64,000 bases of DNA from Nematopogon swammerdamellus (Eukaryota; Arthropoda; Insecta; Lepidoptera; Adelidae). The notes beneath the pieces were generated by a model. The model saw only the letters and a list, made by a program, of their open reading frames with translations, searched no databases and was not told the DNA's origin. Shown piece after piece: positions 12,001 to 24,300 of the stretch. Positions within the stretch are counted from its first letter, which is position 1. The number at the start of each line of letters is the position of its first letter. A program made the position numbers and the translations under genes. The stretch covers positions 6,480,545-6,544,544 of the forward strand of contig OX336336.1 of NCBI GenBank assembly GCA_946902875.1, read 5' to 3'.

Positions 12001-15000
12001 GCCGCCCTTCGCGCTCAGGAGCTGGCCGCAAATGTGAAGTGTTGACAAGAAATGTTCTCCAGCGAATGGAACAACTACTCTACGTGCTGCCTCTGCAGCC
12101 TCTTCCGCGGTCCCGTTCTAATGCAACCGCTCTAATTGCAGACGCTGCACTCACTTCACCATCGACAAGTGATTAATGACACCCTGCGTAAACTATGTTA
12201 TACTGCCAATGTTAATTCTACGTTATTGGTAGTAGAAGTGGAATAATTTGTCGAGAAACTGCAAACATGTAAATGAAATTGGCGATTTCGCAGCTCTTTT
12301 GCTCGATATATCGTTTGCATCCGTGAATGATGAACGTTCACGAGGCTTTGCTAGATATCTTGCCCCAAACTTCAAGAGCTAAGAAACAAAGAAGAAAAAA
12401 GCAAAAAGAAAAAGAAAGAAATAATGTGTTTCTAATGTGTTCTGCTATACATTTACTCTTTTATTTGCAAGTCTGTAAAATTATGATTCTTATTTTTGTG
12501 TCCACTATACTTACAGTTCACTAGGTATAATTCGAATTATTAACCGTCTATAAAAATAGGGAATGGCTTAAATTCAGCATCCTGATTAGGGATTAGAGCT
12601 GCGCCATATCCCTCTTTGTAAACCATCGATTATTTAAGTATTATAGATATGTATTTCTTACCTAATTTTTTGTTTTTAGCTATTATGTTCAAAATTTCTT
12701 GTTTGTATTTCTTTTCTTTTGTTTGTGTTAAAGTACATACATATCTAATGTATCTTTGTTAGTTCCATTGATTTTGTTAGGTTTACAAATAAACTATTTG
12801 AATTTGAATTTTTTGAATTTGATGTGTTTTTATTAATCAAAGAAACAGATCATATGAAGAATAAAGAACGTAGAATCTATACATATAATAAAATCGTAGA
12901 GGTAAGAAAGTCTGTACATTGAATGTATTCGGAAAAAAACTAACCAGGGTGGCTTAAAATGAGATACTGAACATGTTAGAACAGTTTTTAAAATTTTTGT
13001 TTGTTTGTTTGTTTGTTTGTCTGTACGCGCATCACGCAAAAACCACCGAACGGAATTAGACGAAACTTTGTATAGTGGCAGTTTATATGCCGGGTTAACA
13101 TAATACGTAAAAAAAAATTACAAAAATAAAAAAAAAATTACAATTATAAACATTATTGCGCGTTTAAAATCACGTAGTCCAAAGTACATAATTATATCTT
13201 GAGAACTGGCAGCAAATACAATTTGAATAAAATATTCATTCGAAATTAAATAAGTAGATACAACGAAAATGACAGTTCTTCTTTTTTATAACTTGAACAC
13301 AACAGTCTATACATATCTATTCTTTCTATACTTATCATAAAATCGTAAATGCAAAAATTTCTATTTGTACGCGCATCTCGCAAAAACCACTGAACGGAAT
13401 TTGACGAAACTTTTTATAGTGACAGTGTATATCCCGGATGAACATAATAATTAAAAAATATAATAAAAATCACGTAATAAAAAGTAAAGGTAAAAAACAA
13501 TTTTAAATGTCATGTTGACAACGGAGAACTGTCATCTCGACGTGAGCTGGCCGGTGACAAATTGTTTGATAAATAAAAATAATAATTGAAAGTCGAAGTT
13601 ATGTCGCTGTCATTGGTGCAATAAAATTTATATATCTGTTGCCCGCGGCTTCGCTCGCGTGAAATTCGTATTTCAAAAAAAGAAAGTAAGTAACTAAAGG
13701 CGGGCCCGAAGGCGGATCTGCGCCACGTAAACGATATTCTTTCTCGATGAAAGTAACTAAGGGCGAGGCGGAAGGCGGAGCTGAGTTCAGGAAGAAGAAA
13801 AACATTCTTGAAGAAAGTAAGTAACTAAGGACGAGGCCGAAGGCCGAGCTCTATTCTGGAAGACCATAAACCTTCTCGAAGAAAGTAAGTAACTATAGGC
13901 GAGGCCGCAGGCCGAGCTGCGTTCAGGAAGAAGCTAAACCATCTTGAAGAAAGTAAGTAATTAAGGCGAGGCCGAAGGCCGAGCTACGTTCTGATAATTG
14001 AAAAACCATCTCGAAGAAAGCAAGTAACTAAGGGCGAGGCCGAAGGCCGAGCTGCGTTCAGGAAGAAGCTAAACCATCTTGAAGAAAGTAAGTAACTAAG
14101 GTGAGGCCGAAGGCCGAGCTACGTTCTGATAATTGAAAAACCATCTCGAAGAAAGCAAGTAACTAAGGGCGAGGCCGAAGGCCGAGCTGCGTTCAGGAAG
14201 AAGCTAAACCATCTCGAATAAAGTTAATTAATATTAAGATTGAGTTAATTTAATTTAAATTTTATTATAAAGTCCACGCTTCTAACGGCAAATATACCGT
14301 GCATCCTAGAACCTCGTGGTTATTCCCGGCTGGATGGCAAGAGGCCCGATGCTATCACCTTAGTGCCATGGACTAAGGGTAGTTCTTTGATGTGGGACGC
14401 CACTTTTGTTCTCACATTGGCTCCAAGTCACGTTAGGACATCTTCAAGAGCGGCTGGCGCGGCCGAGGCTGGGGCGGAGAGCCTCAAACGCAGCAAATAT
14501 AGAAATATAATTCAAGATTTCGAATTTGTTGCGTTTGCGGTTGAAACCCTCGGTCCGTGGAGCAGTGAAGCCAAAAGAGGCTTGAGCCTCTGCTGGTTGA
14601 CGCAACTGGTGTCCCGCCATCAAGGGCTTATGTACTGCATTCAAAGGGTAAGCCTTGCCATCCAGCGGGGTAATGCCGCAAGTGCTCTAAGAACATTTGA
14701 AAATGCCCGTTTTGATAGTTATTTTAATGTTTGTTAGGTAGGTTTAATTCTTTAGTTATTAATATTACTTTTTTATTTTTATGAAATAAATGGATTGAGT
14801 AAACGATATCGTATTCTATCGAAGAAAGGAAGTCTTTAAGGGTGAGGTCCGAAGGCGGAAGAGGGTTTTTGGTTTACGTGAACGCAGCTCGGCCTTCGGC
14901 CTCGCACTTAGTTCCTTCCTTTCTTCCAGAAGGTTTATCGTCTTCCTGAACGCAGCTCGGCCTTCGGCCTCGCCCTTACTTACTTCCTTTATTTGAGAAA

Positions 15001-18000
15001 GGTTTATCGTTTACCTGAAAGCAGCTCGGCCTTCGGCCTCGCCCTTAGTTAGTTACTTTCTTTAAGAAGGTTTATCGATTACCTGAACGCAGCTCGCCCT
15101 TCGGCCTCGCCCTTAGTTACTTACATTCTTCTTTGGAATACGAATTTCACGCGAGCGGAGCCGCGGGCTCAGCTAGTAGTAAATAAATAAGGCATCAAGG
15201 TATGAATTGAATCTGCGCTTCTCAACGAGTGCTCTCATCAAATTGTCTTCAAGCATCAGGGTTGTAACGAATGTGATTACCTGATAATTATGTTGCACAC
15301 TGAGCTCTCATGTAACGGTAGCGCCGTCTGTGTAATCTCGTGATATTACTCGTGATATTACTTAGAGAGAAAATGGCTTCCGCGCCGTCCGTCCGTCGTG
15401 TTGTCTAGTTCTATCCAATAGGGCAGGAGTTAAATTGAAGCCTCTCTTTACTCAGGTCAACAATGGATCTGAAATTGCACTCGCTAGGAAGGGTAATTGT
15501 TACAGATGTGGTTGTGCCATCATTAATAATTTTAGTTCTCAGTGACGAACACAGCCGTGAGAAAGAACCGGTCGTCGACGCCTCTCCGGGTCGGTTTTTT
15601 TCCTGGTTCAAGTGTAACAACGTCGCGGAACCCATGATGTTGCAGCTCTATTAGCAGCCGATTGTGCACTTGGTGCACGCGATCCGTGGAATTTCATTAT
15701 GTGCATTAGCAGCTTTGATTTTAACATGAACCTAACTGATGTACAGCTTCACCGAGCAGTTATTGAGATCTTCGCAATTATAAGAAACGAAAAATCACAA
15801 ATCTGCCAACCAGTGCGGAATTGAAACGATAAACCATGTTGGTTAGCTCTCGCTGGCCAGTCTAAGCTCTAAGCACATTCCTTAGCCAGGCTTGTAGATG
15901 ATCACGCGGCGCATGCTCGCACGCATAATGGACATCCTGCGGGTACTGCCTACATACGAGTACATAAATAATAAATTTCATAGCGATGGCGCCTGCGCGC
16001 CGGGCTCTCTCGATATCGTCGTAATTAATTCCTTCCATTCCGGCGTATAAACTCGGGTCTATTAGCAATAAAATTTAAATTTATCGTCAATGTCGCCGAC
16101 ACGAAAGTGACAAAAAATACAAGCAAAATAGCCACAGAGTTGTGTCTGAACATAATTTCCCTTCAAATTATCCTTCTGCAGTTGACCGTTACCGTTTGTA
16201 GTTATTTGTGAAAGCTTAACACAGGGACAACAGCTGTTTTTGAGGATCGATGTTAAAGATAACACCGCTTTAAATTAAACCCCACAGACGCAAGTAATAA
16301 TAGGTTCTCCCGTGAATGAGTGCCTCACATAAATAGCGGACGTGAACTGTCTTCATATAAGTAGGTAATTGATTTACTTAAGTTGTCATGTCACCGTCTA
16401 TAATCTGGTTCTTAAAGCAGCAAAACTGCACATAAGTACTTTATTATCTTTCTCATTTAGATGTTACTGGAAGATGTTTGAAATCAGAAATGATCAACAA
16501 CGAGGAAACGAATCCTCCGAACATTCCACTCGGCTTGTAACGTTTCAATATGTGCGTGCGTGTAGGCACTAGGCAATCAGCGCATGCATTAGGCAGGCTT
16601 GTTTGTAGCCACGAGAGATGCATTAGAATGTAATGGTGGACGCACATCTTCGAAGATTTTCTACAATCCTATTTCCTACATCTTTTCCGATCGCGAGGGA
16701 ATTGTCCGGATCACGGGTCAACGGCGCTCATAACAGGCTAACTTGGATAGATATGGTCTCCGATCGAAGCTCGAAGAGTATCGGCGCTAGCATGGCGACC
16801 TGCGGAACTCTGCGGAGCGCTCAAACATCTATCACGAATGCAATGGCCGAGTAACTAAACATACCGTACCGTGACTCCAACGAGCCAACATGATCGGTTC
16901 TACGAGAACTCCCATGTATATTGTCTATTTTGTGCTGTGTCAACGATACATTTGGAAATTTCGTATCGGGTCGATTAATTTAGTGATTGCTTTCAGAATC
17001 CTCGTACATATTAAGTCTATTATTAAATTAGTAAGTAGCATAATTGATACGAGAGTTAGCGAACCGACAATTTATGGTAACAATCGGCAGATGGATAGAA
17101 GTTCGATTACAGCAAGACTTATTTACATTACAACCGTCGATAGAATCGATGTAAGTAGCGAGTAATCGAGTGCATAAATTACCCATGTTCCTCGTCTTGA
17201 TTGCACTCTGCGGTACGTCCGATAAGTTTATTTGAAAATAATTCTTTTGCTACAGTGTTATTGTGTGGGAAGTTTTTTAATCACATCTATCATCTACATC
17301 TGAGAGTTAATTATGTTACAGGAATGTAATAAATTTAACCGCCGTTATGGTAACATAGATATGCTATTGTAATCTACTAGATGAACGCTTTGATTCACTC
17401 GATATTTTTTTTTTCTATAAAGTTAACTTGAAAACATCGCTTCTTGCCCTCGATGATGGGAAGACGGTGCAATGGTGCAAAAAGAGACAAAAGCAATTAG
17501 GCGTCGGAAGGAGGCGGTCGTGCGTGCGGCGCCACGGACTGTCGGTGTAGTGGACGAACGGACACGGGAGAGGGGCGAGGCGAGGAGAGGACTAACGGAT
17601 CTCGGAGATCAACAAATTGAATATTTTTTTTATAAACAAGTCATGATCTTGACTTCGTCGCGCTTCGGGTCAATGAAAACTTAGATAATTGAATACCTTC
17701 CTCTAGTTTTTACACATTTTATTGCGCAATTGAGAGGTTCATTTACCGGCGTTGTCGTCTCTGTTTTCAAATATTTAGAATATCGGTCGTGTTCATGAAA
17801 CGCCGCCGCTGTGGATTCTTCTGTTCAAACTTCAATTTTTCCTAGCACAATTTATACATTAGTGTAGTTGAAAATTAATTGGGTGAACATAACCAAGGAT
17901 CTTAATCGCATGATCTTTATAGCATTAGGAATTTTAGGAATGTTCTGTATAGCTTGGATCTGCAATAGACGAGAATGCCTCAGCATCAATTCTTGAGATC

Positions 18001-21000
18001 GCAGCCTTATTAGAAAAAAGTCCATTATACAATGATCGGTTACATTATTGGCACATGGTATGGGGTCGACAGCCCGAGGTGAGGAGATGAATCACCCGGT
18101 GGGTGAACCGGTCGGCCTTGCTCGGCCTTGGAGCGGCGGCGCGGGCGCCGGATTGCGAGCACTTATTAGTTCAGTGAGCTTCTTATCACGTGCTCGCTGA
18201 CAACATCACTCTCGATCGCCCGTCACAGCTCATTGGAAACCGGTTGCTAAATTTGGTTGAGCTCGAGCGAATCTCTAACTTAGTCTCTAACTTAATCTCT
18301 AACTTTAAAAATTATAAAAATAGGAAATTTCGCATTCGTACCATGCGGCAGAATTTAAATTTTTTTTAGAACATTTGCGAGTGTGCACAAATTTGACATT
18401 GCAGACATTCATACTCGTATTTTATTTTAAATTTCGTGACTGCAACTTGTTTCCAATGTGCAATTAAATGATATACATTCTAATAATGATTTGTAATGCA
18501 CGTAGATAGAATTTACCTAATTTCAACTAAAGATCCTTATGATGACCGTTCAATCATTGTATAATAGGTACTCGCTGCCGATAAGAAAAAAGTTACGCCT
18601 GAATATAACGCAAAAGAACCTTATATTACTCTTGGGGTGACACTTCTTTCAAAGGCAACGACTTAAACAAGAATTTGCTTCCTCGTAAAGAACTACCGCA
18701 AATTGACGCTAGATAAGAAAACTTGTAATGACTATGACCGTTATAGAGTTAAAGCCGACGCTTCATTGCGTTCTTCAATTTTCTTCATATGGTCATATTG
18801 CGCTCACAACCTTCCTCTTTGGGACTCGACTGTACCTACGTCATTATCCATTAGACAGACTGGTTGCGATGAGATGAAGGACTTGCTTGGCCTGTTTTAC
18901 AAAAATACGCTCAGTACTTTTACATATCTTTTCCACATCCGTAATACGTGATTAATTACTTACGCAAAACGGAATCTCAATTTCCATTGGGGGTTCCATA
19001 AAATGCAGATGTTTACCGAATCTGTGTTTTATTTACAATCACACATACATAATATTTTATACTAGGAAAGTTGCGTAGTCAAATTTACTTCCTAGGTGGT
19101 GCCAATCGGATTGTTGTCTCCGTGTTAGTCACATAATTATAGATCGGCTGCTTACTTGCGAACTCAACTTCAAGCCTCAACTTCAAGGCCCACAGGTAAA
19201 TTCTCCGTAATTAGAAAGATGAACGAAATATACGTGCTTATTTGTACCTATCTGGATAAATCGAAGTTCACATTCACATCGTGTTAAATCGTGAAACCTA
19301 TCAGTGAAGTATTTATCCAATTTTAAGAGGTAGGTATCAGTTGTGGAAACCGCAGAAATAGCTGCATCGTCGTCAGTCGCCACCGGCAAGAAACATCGTT
19401 ACCCTCATATCCCGGCTCTGACAGACCAAGATGTTGTAACAGTATTGTGAATATCAACTGCGGAATCTTCGTATACTGTTACATGTTTTACTACTGCGGT
19501 GTGGGTTTATAGTGGAAGAGGAACTTTAGTTTATGTATTCTCGTTTGTAATCGGGAACAGACATCTAAAGTATTCTTTACCTCTCTTCAGTCGCCAGATC
19601 TTCAAATTGTATTTTCTTGTCCACATTTTCCGTCAAAGCTTTCACATGTTCACTCTAACTCGTTATTTCAAACTATCTGTTAAATTACTTAATACTAAAT
19701 AATTTAGATCGAGACTACTGAACAAAAAACATTTTTTTTAAAGTTATCAAATTAGCACGTCCACAGAGTTAATACTCGCATAGGTACGATATCATCATAG
19801 AGATAAAATATTCTACCTTTAGATATAATACGTCTATGGATATCATCAATAGGTAAGTATTTGAACAGAATAAAGTGGATGTAAAATCGATCTCTTAGTA
19901 CACAAAGAGTCATGTCGCGACAACAATAAACAGCTAGGATTCAAGAGCGTCAGTCCGTGGGAAGTTGGATGGAAGTCGTTTAAGGTTTTTGTAAAGCAAT
20001 CGAGCGTCACAAATGTGGTGTAGGCGGTCTGCGGTGGTTGGTCTGGATCGCACGGCGCTGACCATTGAGATTGAAAATGACGTGAATGATATGAAAAAAG
20101 TTAGCAATCGTCAGAGCCACAAGAACTTATAAATTGATCGATTTCAAAAAAACTCATTGCTTTTTAAAGCAGTGAAAGTCGACGAGTATGGAAACATTTT
20201 TCTCTTTTTTTAATTACGATCCGGGCCTCAAAACGTATTCGCGTTGCGGTTTTGCACGTTGAACGTTGACATAATTTTAAAGGGTCAAGGTCAATCGCTC
20301 GAAACACTCCGCGGTACAAGATGGATGGATCAAGCTCCCGTTGCGGCGCTAATGATGTGTGCAAACATTCATATAAAGCATGTGCAGTTAAAAAAAAAAC
20401 CCTTCGAAGCAGCCATCGAGGGTCATTACGTTAATATAGGTAGCTTTATGAATTACAAGAACGCAGCCAAATGATGATTGATGCAAAATACCGGAGGGTA
20501 AAAAACTCGACTTGAAGACAGAGCAGTCGCCGGTGTCGTCGGCTCGATGGGCGACGCCAGACGTCAGCTAGGCACACCGCTACAGCTCCGGCCCCTGGCC
20601 GTGTAGCGTATAGCGGAAAGTCTCGCCGGCTCATTGTGTCCTGAGACTTTTCATTCTCGGTCAACGCCCCACATTAATGAACAGTTTACGTCACCTTATT
20701 ATTTCTCGACCGTGAATGTGTCTCGCCGACACGCAGTATTGGCTTGCGACCGACGCTGACGGTCGCGGTGTTCCACCAATCGATTCGCCACGTCGCGCGT
20801 CGTCGTCGAGTCGCGCCAATGGTCGCGCGCGACGCACTCTTCTCTAACTTCACCCCAGGCTTCCGGGTCAAATCTGACAACGAACCATAAACGAATTTCT
20901 GTGAATTCTATGGATTGGACACCTCCCAACTTGAATAAACTTTTGCTATGCAGTTGAAGACGAGCTTTGGCCTATTTGGTAAATCTTAACATTGTTATTC

Positions 21001-21320
21001 ACAACTCACAAGCGTTCACAAGAAAATCCACTAATATCGTAATATTAGGAAGGAATCAGCTCATCGATTCCACGCTTTATAGCTACACCTTGTGGTTATG
21101 AGGTTTCAAAATAGAAATCAAAACTCGGTAGGTAGGTACCTATTAACCTCAACATGGGTCAAATTAAGCGTGTAACTGATCAATTCTACGCTTATCGCGA
21201 AGCTCACGATCCCTCTCGGCTCTCAATGTCAGGACATTGTAAAGAGAAGCCGAACCACAATTACACGATCTCGCCCGCCTCTGACGCCAGGGCGTCAAAC
21301 GAGAGGGCGCAATCATAGCA

Positions 21321-21358
<38 letters not shown>

Positions 21359-24300
21359 ACATGTAGCTTTTGCTTTCCGACGCCATCAAAGTTGATCGTG
21401 GAGGACTAGATCACACACAGGGACGAATCTAATTCTGCCGAAGCTTCGCGATACGGACGCCGGAATTATCCATCAACGCCCGCAATACAAAGAGTTGGAC
21501 AATGAGTCAGCCTGAAAGTTCGTGAACTCAATTTTCGCATCGCTTCATAAAATATAAATCTTAGATATTTTATAGGTACACGATTAAGAATAAAAGAAGA
21601 GAGAATCCTTGAACTTGTTGATCAATCTGTACATAGGTGTAGGTATCCCCCGAGAAATTTCCTCCAAATCATATCCAACTGAATGGACTCGTCTTCTCTG
21701 AATGAGAATGGGCCTCTTTCTCTGATCCGCGGCCGGAAAGTGGCTGGTGGGTGGGTAACAAAAAGCATTGCCGATGCATTCGCTCCGAAACAAGCCAGTC
21801 GGTCCATACCGTGCATTTCTAAGAGAGTAATGTGTGGTAATTGCTGTTGGATGGGCGTCCGAAGCCGCAACGGCAGGAATTGGTCACGCCATCGTCCTAT
21901 GTTCAACGGCGCAATCTCGTATCGATTATGATGCACGCAGATGCCGCAATCAGGCTGCCAGCCAGACTTGGGTTGATGAGGGCTATTTACCTGGCATGAC
22001 TTCGGTTTCTGGGTAAAGTAAACGTGACCTTCGAGGCGCTAATTGTGCAATAAAAGTAAAACAGAAACTTACGTGGAATCATCATTATTGCCTTATGTTT
22101 TATCGCTGCTAGAGAAGGAGTCTCCTTCATTGTATGATATTATTAGTCATGTAACTACACGTTCAATCGGCCATGGAGCCGTAAATGGCAAATTGTTTAT
22201 CTATCGTCGTGATGTTTTCAATTTCACTATTTCCAAAAAAATTATGTCCATGTATTCATGATGTAGCGACATCAGCAGAAATCTTCAAAACTGTGCCACC
22301 CTAACAAACAGGTCTTATAATTTCTGATTTCTTGCAGAACCGCCGAGTACAAGTGCGCTGGGCGGTAACGAGTTGCCTGTCACCATCGAGCACCAACAGG
22401 ATCCCACCATCGCAAGCAACCTAACCAGGAACGACGCCAACTGTGACAAGACCGGCACTTGTTACGATGGTAGGTTCACTTCTCTTCTAAAAGTTCGTCA
22501 ACATTACGGTTACCTACCTTGAATTTCGAAATTGACCGTACGTCTGCCGTTCCATAGAGTTCCAGCCGAACCAAGAATTGGAAAGTTTGTGCTACGAATG
22601 TCCTATACGTCTTGCGCTTTTCCGACCATTATCTTTCCATATGTGTGATGTCAAAGCCTGTGAAGCTTTCATTACTTGATGATTTCAATTGTCTTCAAGA
22701 TACCTTGTTTAACAACCATCAACACCTCTCTCTCAATGCAAGATAATTTACTTTTCTTCTTTATCAGGATTCTGCTCGTTTCTTAGCGCAAACCTTGCTT
22801 TTTAATAACAATCTACATCACATCTAAAACTGAAATAATTATATTGATACATACTGCTACATATTCTATGTTTGAGATGTCATGCATTGAGCGTTGCCAT
22901 AGCAGCATTAGATTATTATTTTCATATGATGTCAAACATGACTAAAGAATTTAAGATTATTTTTCATTTCCTTTAAAAACGTTTATTATTACAACATTTT
23001 GTGGCGACGAGTATAAAGAATGGACGCGGAACAATTTGCACAATTTTTGCAAATACAGCAACAACAGCAACAACAGATAACACAACTCCTACAAGCATTA
23101 ACCATTCAACAACAAACTACCTCGAGGAGCAACACTCCTGCCGAACAGGCTAGTACCACCACCAAACTAAACTTAATCAAAAGTTTTAAATGCGAAACAT
23201 ATGACCAAAGGTCAACTAACCCTGAAACGTTCACGGACTATTTTGAAGCGAAATGTCGTATATGGAATGTAGAAGACCCTGACACACGAAAAGAACTCCT
23301 GTTCTCTTGCCTATCACCAGAAACATACCAAGAACTCAAAATATCCTTTGAAAACGCACATCCTTCATTCGTTAATCAATCCTACGAAAATGTTAAAACA
23401 AAGTTTCTCAACCTTCACCGTACAAAACGAACACGATTTAAGGCCCTCACAGAATTCTGGAACTGCACCAGGGAAACCAGCGAAACAATGGAACACTATG
23501 CAAATAAACTAAAAGAAATAAGTCGCGACTGCGGGTATGAAGGCGAATTCCTTGACAGACAACTCCGGGACCGCTTTGCAACAGGCCTTCAACACACACA
23601 GCTGGAAATCGAACTGAAACAAAAATGGCCAGACCTTTTAGAGACAAGGAACGACGGAACTTTCAAAGAAACAACTTTTACACAAATTTTTGCAACAGCT
23701 CAATCAAGAGAACTGGCAGAAAACGACACACCAGGAACAAGCCAAGAACGGGTGAAAGGAATATACAAACAAAAAATATTTCAAGAAAATCAACAATAAA
23801 CAAATATGACACAGACCAGGGTACCGCCCGAGGTGAACCTCGAAAACTGCAAACAAATCAGTGTCTACGTTGCGGTGGGAAAGATCGTCATAACAATAAC
23901 GAATGTAAAGCACGAAATCACACATGCAATGCATGCAGCAACGAGGGGCACTATGAGAGTTGTTGCATTAAAAGTGGTAGAGCTTACTTGACATCACCAC
24001 GAAAACAAAACACGCTAAAACGAAGTAGAAAACTTCAGAAAATCAAGCAAGAATCTGACTTCACTGACAACAACACTGAAAATTCATCCGACGACAGCGA
24101 TAACGATGACCACATGGTCAATATAATCAAAAGCTTGGGATACAGAGGTAAGCGCATTGATGTAAAGATCGAAGGTCACACATTAACCATGGATTGGGAC
24201 CCAGGTTCAGACTATTCCATAATAAGCACTAAATTCTGGAAGAAAGTCGGGTCACCACAACTAACGAAAGCTCCGGGACTGAAAGCGTACATGGATCACA

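Larger units (their letters stand above)
13630..15178. mobile_element. Foldback element: inverted arrays of a 66-69-bp satellite around a retroelement fragment
   Basis: Termini are inverted copies (GCCCGCGGCTTCGCTCGCGT at about 13641 and its counterpart ending CGCGGGCTCAGCTAG at 15178, a Helitron-like 3' end). Left arm: about eight units at 13681-14224 carrying GGGCGAGGCCGAAGGCCGAG. Right arm: about four units in reverse at 14878-15125. In the later left-arm units two types alternate, giving a roughly 136-bp higher-order period. The loop holds the 14.3-kb retroelement end. Confidence 0.75.
7570..22337 (+). other. 14.8-kb intron of the ZP gene
   Basis: Apart from the LINE end (8.6-8.9 kb), Helitron-like end (9.5 kb), the 12.9-15.2-kb repeat complex and (AG)n at 21.3 kb, no coding exon was recognised. 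Several CpG-rich islands stand out from AT-rich DNA: 10805-10990, 18090-18250 and 20690-20850; they are candidates for regulatory DNA or an internal promoter. Confidence 0.6.

Noticed and set aside
13681..15125. CRISPR-like regular repeats
   Set aside because: Head-to-tail satellite units without unique spacers in a eukaryotic genome.
21622..22016. Overlapping frames of up to 104 codons just before the ZP linker exon
   Set aside because: No domain, both strands open by chance, and no matching splice phase with the neighbouring exons.
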